11,450 bases of DNA from CAZBUH01 sp964495095 (GTDB taxonomy: Bacteria; Bacillota; Clostridia; Oscillospirales; Oscillospiraceae). Position 1 is the first letter of the stretch. The number at the start of each line of letters is the position of its first letter. Under the pieces are notes generated by a model. It was not told the DNA's origin and made no database searches. It was given only the letters and a program-made list of their open reading frames with translations. The position numbers and the translations under genes are program-made. Positions 6,355-11,450 of the stretch are shown in pieces. The stretch lies in the NCBI GenBank assembly GCA_964495095.1, contig CAZBUH010000063.1, forward strand, positions 1 to 11,450, given 5' to 3'.

Positions 6355-7422
6355 TTATGCCGTTTTTTCTTCTACCTTTATACTCGCAAGCCCCAGGCGC
6401 ATTATCAGACCTCTTACCGGGGGCGTATACATAAACCAGCGCTTAAAGGTCTTTACCAGAAGCTTTGCCCTGAGCGAGCGGGTACCGCCGCGATAGCGGC
6501 AAAGCACGTCCCGCTCCTTCCCGCCTGGCAGCATTGCGTCCGCAAGCCTGTTTCCGCTGATTATGGCGCTGCTTATGCCCTCAAAGGAGCTGGCGCTTAT
6601 AAATCCGGCGGCCTCCCCGATAAGGTATGCGCCGTCCTTTCCAAGGGCAAAATCACGGGGCCGCCTGGGCCTGTCGGCAAGGCAGGCTTCCGTCTTGACA
6701 GGCTCCGGGAAATTGCAGCCCAAAAAATCCTCCAGGCGCTTTTTCTGCTCCTCAAAGCTCCGCCGGCAATTTTCCGGTGTAAAGCAGCCGCCGAAAATTA
6801 CATACTCATCCTTATACATCATCCAGGAACAGCTCTCGCTGGTCTTTGGGTCAAAAATGCAGGAGTAAAAGGGGTTGCCGCCGCCCTGCCGTGGAAACCA
6901 CTGCTGGATAGCCACGTACTGCTGTATCGGAGCCTTGAAAAACGTCCGGCGCACAAGGGACGCCGCCCCGTCCGCGCCAACTACCCGTCCGGCCTCAAAG
7001 CTCCGCCGGGAGCCGTCCTCCAGGCACACCGACAGGGAGAACAGGCCGTTTTCCCTGGTTACGGAAGTACAGCGGCCGGAGACTTTTTCAACGCTTTCCG
7101 GCACAAGGGACAGCAGGAATTTATCAAAGGCGTAGCGGTTCATATTCAGATAGTACCGGCGGTAATAGCGCACACGGCCCGCGGCAAGGTCGATGGTCTT
7201 GACGGAAAATATCTGCGGGTCCGCCAGCACGTCCTTGGGCAGCGTAAAGTCAAAATGCGCAAACAGCTTCTGTGCGTCAGGGGCAAGCAGCCCGCCGCAG
7301 GGCTTTTTGCGGGCGGGAGTCTGGCCGTCTATAAGCAGCACCTTCAAATTTCCGGATGCTATCTGCCGGCAGAACGCGGTTCCCGCCGGGCCGGCGCCGA
7401 TAACGATAACGTCGTAGTACAT
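6355..7422 (-). CDS. Geranylgeranyl-reductase-family FAD-dependent oxidoreductase
   Basis: A 355-residue flavoprotein. The N-terminus is a Rossmann FAD-binding fold: YYDVIVIGAGPAG (2-14), with LLID ending strand 2 (Asp32). KPCGGLL (40-46) is the cysteine-containing motif typical of the geranylgeranyl reductase family. VVGADGAAS (147-155) and IGEAAGFISASSFEGI (268-283) are the second and third FAD-contact segments. Known members reduce isoprenoid double bonds in archaea and plants; many bacterial members have unknown substrates, so reduction of a prenyl or other unsaturated lipid is only a possibility. The protein is soluble or peripherally bound, with no obvious membrane helix. The ATG at 7422 is preferred to a GTG at 7431: AGGAG lies eight bases before the ATG but runs directly into the GTG. 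It is the last gene of the minus-strand run, 57 bases after the small gene upstream. Confidence 0.82.
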   Translation of the reverse strand: MYYDVIVIGAGPAGTAFCRQIASGNLKVLLIDGQTPARKKPCGGLLAPDAQKLFAHFDFTLPKDVLADPQIFSVKTIDLAAGRVRYYRRYYLNMNRYAFDKFLLSLVPESVEKVSGRCTSVTRENGLFSLSVCLEDGSRRSFEAGRVVGADGAASLVRRTFFKAPIQQYVAIQQWFPRQGGGNPFYSCIFDPKTSESCSWMMYKDEYVIFGGCFTPENCRRSFEEQKKRLEDFLGCNFPEPVKTEACLADRPRRPRDFALGKDGAYLIGEAAGFISASSFEGISSAIISGNRLADAMLPGGKERDVLCRYRGGTRSLRAKLLVKTFKRWFMYTPPVRGLIMRLGLASIKVEEKTA

Positions 7423-7479
7423 TCCGGTCACTCCTAAATCTACACATTATGCCGGCAAAACCACGGGCGGCTTAATGAG

Positions 7480-8037
7480 TCAGCCTCTGTCCGGCAGCTT
7501 TATGTAGCCCGTCATCAGCTTCAGCAGCGCCTCGGGAAGATAAAAATCCTTCTTTACCTCCCTGGCGTCGCCGGAGCCCTCGGCAGTTCCCGAAAGGATG
7601 CCCACGGCGCCCTCATAGCGCCCCGTGCCGCCTACCACCATATTTATAAGCACGTCGTTTTTAAAGGATGGCACATCCAGGCCCACTCCCTCGTCGCTCT
7701 GAACCAGGGTGCCGAAAATACCGTCCCAGCAGTAGATATCCCCGTCCTCAAGACGGTAGACCGCAAAGCCCATATCGCAGAAATCCTTCAGAAAATCCTG
7801 GGAGAAATATTTCTCCACCGGGAATTTTGCCGCCTCGGCAAAATCGACGTCTCCCATGTAGTACCGGCACTTTCCAAAGGGATGGAAATATCCTATCCCG
7901 GAATGGAACGTTGTGCCGCTGGTCCACTCCTGATATTGGGCGTATCCAGCCTGAAACGCCATCCGCACAGCATATGTCCTGTGCTTTTCCTGAATCTCCT
8001 GGCTGGAAATCACGCCGCTTTCGTTTGCCATTGCCAT
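7480..8037 (-). CDS. Uncharacterised protein with dirigent/AOC-like glycine motif
   Basis: A 185-residue protein I cannot assign to a named family with certainty. It is rich in aromatic residues and Gly and has no signal peptide or membrane helix. The one recognisable feature is VVGGTGRYEGAVGILSGTAE (134-153), which resembles the VGGTGxFxxARG segment of dirigent and allene-oxide-cyclase-like beta-barrels; this suggests a small lipocalin-like barrel able to bind a hydrophobic ligand. The remainder (for example YWTSGTTF-like and HPFGKCRYYMGD segments, residues 37-63) gives no further clue. AGGAGG at 8046-8051, eight bases before the ATG, fixes the start. It lies between the pseudouridine synthase gene (39-base gap) and the flavoprotein gene (57-base gap) on the same strand; the pairing with a possible isoprenoid reductase is suggestive only. 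Confidence 0.7.
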   Translation of the reverse strand: MAMANESGVISSQEIQEKHRTYAVRMAFQAGYAQYQEWTSGTTFHSGIGYFHPFGKCRYYMGDVDFAEAAKFPVEKYFSQDFLKDFCDMGFAVYRLEDGDIYCWDGIFGTLVQSDEGVGLDVPSFKNDVLINMVVGGTGRYEGAVGILSGTAEGSGDAREVKKDFYLPEALLKLMTGYIKLPDRG

Positions 8038-8076
8038 AATATCCGCCTCCTGATTTTTATTTATGATAACTGTATT

Positions 8077-8985
8077 TTACCATACGCACATGAATTCCGC
8101 AATATCCGGCCTCCGGACAGGGGCTGTAAGCTCTGTAAGGTCCCCGGTTCCCGGGTGCCTGAATCTGAGCCGCCCGGCGTGAAGGGCCTGGCCTTTTACG
8201 CCCAGCTTCTCCGAAATGGCCCGGGACTTATCCGTAAAATACAGCCCGTCCCCCAGGATTGGGCAGCCGGAATACAGACAGTGGACCCTTATCTGGTGTG
8301 TTCGCCCCGTCTGGAGCAGAAACTTCACAATGGAGTACTCCCCGCTCCGCCTTACTGTTTTGTAATGGGTAACTGCCCGCTGGCCCTCCGGCAGCACGGC
8401 CCGGAGCATATTCCCCTCCTGTACCCGTCCCACCGGCGCGTCGATAACGCCGTTTTCAGGGGAAAAACTGCCGGCGACCAGGGCGGTATATTCCTTCTCC
8501 GCCTCCGGCATTGAGAGGGCCGCCGCCAGCATCGACTTGGCGCAGGCGCTTTTTGCGAAAAGCACCACGCCGGAGGTGTCTCTGTCCAGCCGGTTTACGG
8601 CGTGGCATATTAGCCGCTGGCCTGTATCAGCCAGATGCCCCAGTATAAAATTCTGGAGCGTCCCGCTGTTTTTTGCCCTTGAGGGGTGGACTATGACGCC
8701 GGAGGGCTTATTTACGGCTATAAGCCACTGATCCTCCATAAGCGTCTCCAGCTCCCCGCGCTCCGGCTCGACCTCCGTATCAGGCTCCGCCGCCGTCACA
8801 TCCAGCTCTATCACGTCCCCGGCCTCCGCCCGGTAATTCGAAAACTCCGGCCGGCCGTTTACCGCAAGCCCGCCGCTGTATTTAAGCCGTATCAAAAGGG
8901 AGGCGGAGATGCCCATTCCCCGCCTCACGATATTTTTAAGCTCCGCGCCGCTTTCCTCCGGCGTTACCGCATGGCGCAGTATCAT
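8077..8985 (-). CDS. RluA-family pseudouridine synthase
   Basis: A 302-residue enzyme of the RluA family, which isomerises specific uridines in rRNA or tRNA to pseudouridine. Residues 1-63 form the S4-like RNA-binding domain. The catalytic domain shows VNKPSGVIVHPS (91-102), the active-site motif NRLDRDTSG (131-139) with the catalytic Asp134, TGRTHQIRVH (226-235) and the closing GQALHAGRLRF (265-275). The usual motif begins HRLD; here the residue is Asn131, a variant I believe occurs in some Firmicutes paralogues. Length fits RluD/YlyB-type enzymes, but the target uridine cannot be told from sequence alone. Its ATG overlaps the murF stop (ATGA, 8985-8982) and GGGAG lies five bases upstream within murF, so the two genes are translationally coupled. 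Confidence 0.92.
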   Translation of the reverse strand: MILRHAVTPEESGAELKNIVRRGMGISASLLIRLKYSGGLAVNGRPEFSNYRAEAGDVIELDVTAAEPDTEVEPERGELETLMEDQWLIAVNKPSGVIVHPSRAKNSGTLQNFILGHLADTGQRLICHAVNRLDRDTSGVVLFAKSACAKSMLAAALSMPEAEKEYTALVAGSFSPENGVIDAPVGRVQEGNMLRAVLPEGQRAVTHYKTVRRSGEYSIVKFLLQTGRTHQIRVHCLYSGCPILGDGLYFTDKSRAISEKLGVKGQALHAGRLRFRHPGTGDLTELTAPVRRPDIAEFMCVW

Positions 8986-10340
8986 TTCAGCTCCCGCAGC
9001 CGGTCCACAATACGGGAAAAGCCCATGCTGTGTGACGCCTTTACAAGCACCGTGTCGCCCCGCGCCGTAAGCTCCGGCAGCTTTTCAAGCAGGCTCTCCA
9101 TATCTTCAAAATACTCGCCGCCTCCGCAGCCCTCGCAGATGTATTTTGCCTTTTCGCCGGTGCAGATAATCCGGTCAATCCCTTTTTGGGCGCAGAGACA
9201 GCCTATCTCCCGGTGGAGCTCGCCGCTGTTTTTCCCAAGCTCCTTCATATCGCCCAAAACGGCGATTCTGCGGCCCGGCACTGCTCTGAGGGAATTTATG
9301 GCCGCGGCCACGGAATTGGGGTTTGCGTTGTAGCAGTCATCTATAATCGTAAGGTACCCGGTTTTAATGACATTCGCCCTGCCGCCCGTCACGGCGTAGG
9401 ACTCTATCCCGCGGCGTATCTCCTCCGCCGTAAGGCCCAGGCTGGCCCCGGCCGCCGCCGCCGGAAGGGCCGCCATAACTATATGGCCGCCATAGGCGGG
9501 GATATCCGCATGGAGCTTCATCCCGCCGCCGGAAATATCGCAGGATACGGTCTCCATGCCCCGGCTCACTACGTTTTCGGCCCGCCAGTCGTTAGCCTCT
9601 CCCAGCCCGAAGGTCAGCTTCCGCGTATTGGGCGCATAGCCCCGCAGAAGGGCGTCGTCTCCGTTCATTATGGCAAGTCCGGAATGCTTCATATACTTAA
9701 AAACCTCCGTTTTTGCCTTTAAAACCCCGTTCAGGTCGCCCAGGTTTTCAAGATGGCAGTAGCCTATATTCGTCATAATGCAGATATCCGGCCTCACCAT
9801 TTTTGCAAGCCGCTCCATCTCTCCGAATTCGCTTATGCCCATCTCTATCACCGCCGCCTGATGCTCCTCCCGAAGCCGCAGCAATGTCAGGGGCACGCCT
9901 ATTTCGTTATTGAGATTTACGCTTGTTTTCAGCACATTGAGCTTTGCCGACAGCACCGCCGCTGTCATCTCCTTGGCGGTGGTTTTCCCGACGCTGCCTA
10001 TAACGCCCACAACGGGGATGCTGAAAAGGCTCCTGTAATACTCCCCCAGATCCTTTAACGCCTGGAGGGTGGATTTCACCTTTATGTACGGCCCGCCGGC
10101 CTCCGGCACATCCTTTTCCGAAAGACAGCAGGCGGCGCCCATTTTGAAGGCCGGGGCGATATAGTCGTGCCCGTCGGCCCGCTCCCCTTTTATTGCCACG
10201 AAAAGGGCGCCCTCCGTGACCTCTCTGTTATCCCGTACAACGGAGGATATGGTATTTCCCGCCGCCTCCCGTGGGCCAATATACTCCCCGCCGGTGGCTC
10301 CGGCAATATCTTCAAGGGTGAGAGGCTTCATTTTACTCAT
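8982..10340 (-). CDS. murF: UDP-MurNAc-tripeptide--D-alanyl-D-alanine ligase MurF
   Basis: A 452-residue Mur ligase, normal length for MurF. It joins D-Ala-D-Ala to the UDP-MurNAc-tripeptide in the cytoplasm, the last soluble step of peptidoglycan precursor synthesis. Seen in order: an N-terminal substrate-binding domain; the ATP loop GVIGSVGKTTAKE (112-124); NLNNEIGVPLTLL (142-154), characteristic of MurF; AVIEMGIS (163-170); NIGYCHLENLG (191-201); KAKTEVF (208-214), containing the probable carbamylated Lys; DDCYNANPNS (334-343); LGDMKELG (362-369); and VKASHSMGFSRIV (433-445). It directly follows ddl, which supplies its dipeptide substrate, and overlaps the ddl stop by eight bases. A second ATG at 10331 is possible; GAGGAG lies 13 bases before the first, so entry is probably coupled to ddl translation. 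Confidence 0.97.
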   Translation of the reverse strand: MSKMKPLTLEDIAGATGGEYIGPREAAGNTISSVVRDNREVTEGALFVAIKGERADGHDYIAPAFKMGAACCLSEKDVPEAGGPYIKVKSTLQALKDLGEYYRSLFSIPVVGVIGSVGKTTAKEMTAAVLSAKLNVLKTSVNLNNEIGVPLTLLRLREEHQAAVIEMGISEFGEMERLAKMVRPDICIMTNIGYCHLENLGDLNGVLKAKTEVFKYMKHSGLAIMNGDDALLRGYAPNTRKLTFGLGEANDWRAENVVSRGMETVSCDISGGGMKLHADIPAYGGHIVMAALPAAAAGASLGLTAEEIRRGIESYAVTGGRANVIKTGYLTIIDDCYNANPNSVAAAINSLRAVPGRRIAVLGDMKELGKNSGELHREIGCLCAQKGIDRIICTGEKAKYICEGCGGGEYFEDMESLLEKLPELTARGDTVLVKASHSMGFSRIVDRLRELK

Positions 10341-11367
10341 AGCGTTTCAGCGACTCCTCAATAATTATCCTGCAAAGCTCCGGATATGATATCCCCACCG
10401 CCGCCGCCTCCTGGGGCAGCAGGCTCATAGGCGTCATTCCGGGCAGCGTATTTGCCTCCAGGCAGTAGGGCTTTCCCTCTCCGTCAACTATAAAGTCCAT
10501 TCTGGCGTAAACATCCAGGTTCAGTGCGGAAAAAACGTCCTCCGCAGCCTTTTGGAGCCTTTTTGTAACGTCCTCCGGCAGATCCGCCGGGCAGTATTCG
10601 TCCGTAAGCCCCGCCTGGTATTTGTTTTTATAATCGTAGAAGCCGTTTTTGGGGCATATCTCTATAACCGGCAGGGCCTTGCCCGCTATAACGCCCACGT
10701 CGCACTCACGGCCCTTTATGTACCGCTCAACTATAACGTCGTCCTCGTAATTGAAGGCCAAATCCAGTGCAGCGCCGTATTCCTCCGGGCTGTTTACAAC
10801 TGAAGTGCCCACTGAGGAGCCCCCGGACCGGGGCTTTACCACGCAGGGAAAGCCCACGTTTTTATGGCTTGCGCCGTTTTTGTTTACAGCCACGCCCTCC
10901 GGGGTCAGGATGCCGTTTTCCCGGAATATGCTCTTCGCCACAGCCTTGTTCATGGCAAGGGCGCTGCCCAGGTAGCCGCAGCCGGTATATTTTATGCCCA
11001 TAACGTCAAAGAGGGCCTGAAGCTTGCCGTTTTCCCCCTCCTCGCCATGGAGGGCCAGGAATACTATATCCGCCGCCCGGCACACCTCTATCACATTGTC
11101 GCCTATAAGGCTGCCGTTATCCTGTTTCCTGCTCTTTCTAACAGTCTCCAAATCCGGCGATTCTCCGCCGATATCCGCGTAGACGCCGTCGTAATCTTTT
11201 TCAAAAATTTCCCCGGGCCTGTCATATTCCCCCGTGTAGCCGAAAAACACGTCCACCGGCACAGCCCTGTGCCCTAATTCACGCAGCGCACCGGTGACCC
11301 TCAGCCCGCTGACTATGGAAACGTCCCGCTCGTTGCTGAGTCCGCCGCAGAGTACAACTATATTCAT
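10333..11367 (-). CDS. ddl: D-alanine--D-alanine ligase Ddl
   Basis: A 344-residue ATP-grasp ligase that makes the D-Ala-D-Ala dipeptide for peptidoglycan. Visible motifs: VVLCGGLSNERDVSIVSG (4-21), with Glu13 at the place of the first-substrate Glu; ALHGEEGENGKLQ (105-117); KPRSGGSSVGTSVV (178-191), with the catalytic Ser; VERYIKGRECDVGV (213-226); FYDYKNKY (243-250); and ARMDFIVD then CLEANTLPGMTPMSL (302-316), with the metal-binding Glu and Asn. The Tyr in the YDYKNKY omega-loop is the residue associated with D-Ala-D-Ala rather than D-lactate synthesis, so a Van-type ligase is unlikely. The start at 11367 is set by GGGAGGT five bases upstream; an in-frame ATG at 11397 coincides with the predicted transcription start and is rejected. 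It leads the minus-strand operon with murF. Confidence 0.96.
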   Translation of the reverse strand: MNIVVLCGGLSNERDVSIVSGLRVTGALRELGHRAVPVDVFFGYTGEYDRPGEIFEKDYDGVYADIGGESPDLETVRKSRKQDNGSLIGDNVIEVCRAADIVFLALHGEEGENGKLQALFDVMGIKYTGCGYLGSALAMNKAVAKSIFRENGILTPEGVAVNKNGASHKNVGFPCVVKPRSGGSSVGTSVVNSPEEYGAALDLAFNYEDDVIVERYIKGRECDVGVIAGKALPVIEICPKNGFYDYKNKYQAGLTDEYCPADLPEDVTKRLQKAAEDVFSALNLDVYARMDFIVDGEGKPYCLEANTLPGMTPMSLLPQEAAAVGISYPELCRIIIEESLKRYE

Positions 11368-11402
11368 TGTAAACCTCCCAAAAGCATTTCCTGTCAATGG
11401 AT

Positions 11403-11431
11403 GTTATATCACAATTTCTTATGAGATACAA
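11403..11431 (-). promoter_or_regulatory. Promoter of the ddl-murF operon
   Basis: On the minus strand: TTGTAT (11431-11426, 3 of 6 as a -35), a 17-bp spacer, and extended -10 TGaTATAAC with the hexamer at 11408-11403 (5 of 6). The start point would be near 11396, giving a short leader of about 29 bases with GGGAGGT at 11379-11373. No other good promoter is seen in the gene junctions down to 7422, so this may drive all five minus-strand genes. Confidence 0.6.
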
Positions 11432-11450
11432 CTAAAACCTGTCGGCTTCC

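Noticed and set aside
10333..11367. A vancomycin-resistance type D-Ala-D-Lac ligase
   Set aside because: The omega-loop keeps the Tyr of D-Ala-D-Ala ligases, the gene is coupled to murF, and no vanH/vanX-like genes are present.
11392..11397. A consensus TTGACA on the minus strand upstream of ddl
   Set aside because: A matching -10 would overlap the ribosome binding site and start codon; the extended -10 promoter further upstream fits better.
1..11450. CRISPR array, tRNA, rRNA, phage, transposon or defence system
   Set aside because: No regularly spaced repeats with unique spacers, no cloverleaf-like sequence, and no protein with integrase, transposase, nuclease or toxin motifs was seen.

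Overview
The window reads as ordinary chromosome of a Gram-positive, fairly GC-rich member of Bacillota, most likely class Clostridia and perhaps a gut Oscillospirales-type organism. The grounds are strong AGGAGG ribosome binding sites, extended -10 promoters, a lipobox-type solute-binding protein with an acidic TEAP-rich linker, a DUF1015 protein of the clostridial kind, and Ddl/MurF genes. The taxon is inferred from style; no rRNA or marker gene allows placement.

Layout. Positions 1-234 hold no supportable gene but contain a dense cluster of nested hairpins (54-211) that looks like a palindromic intergenic repeat plus a terminator. Next is a minus-strand cyclase-family (kynurenine-formamidase-like) hydrolase (235-1176). 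It is divergent from a plus-strand DUF1015 gene (1436-2659); the two promoters share an 11-base extended -10 sequence. A cytidylate-kinase-like gene (2763-3401) follows with its own promoter and a strong terminator. Then come a MerR-family regulator with an effector-binding domain (3500-4348) and a large lipoprotein solute-binding protein (4549-6252).

The most informative site is the promoter between these last two genes. TTGACC and TATAGT are separated by 19 bp, and a perfect 8+5+8 inverted repeat sits between them. This is the layout of MerR-activated promoters, so the MerR protein very probably controls the solute-binding protein. That gene has no permease or ATPase beside it and is closed by a 16-bp hairpin, so it is an orphan binding protein under its own regulator.

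The right half (6355-11367) is a minus-strand run that probably forms one operon: ddl, murF, an RluA-type pseudouridine synthase, a small protein with a dirigent/allene-oxide-cyclase-like glycine motif, and a geranylgeranyl-reductase-family flavoprotein. Ddl makes D-Ala-D-Ala and MurF attaches it to the UDP-MurNAc-tripeptide, consecutive steps of peptidoglycan precursor synthesis. The ddl/murF overlap and the murF/pseudouridine-synthase ATGA overlap indicate translational coupling. The last two genes are less tightly spaced and their link to cell-wall synthesis is unknown.

I found no phage genes, transposase, CRISPR array, tRNA or rRNA, and no defence or secondary-metabolite system. The items of interest are regulatory and family-level: the MerR operator with the orphan lipoprotein, the hairpin cluster, the paired promoters, and several unusual residues in conserved motifs.
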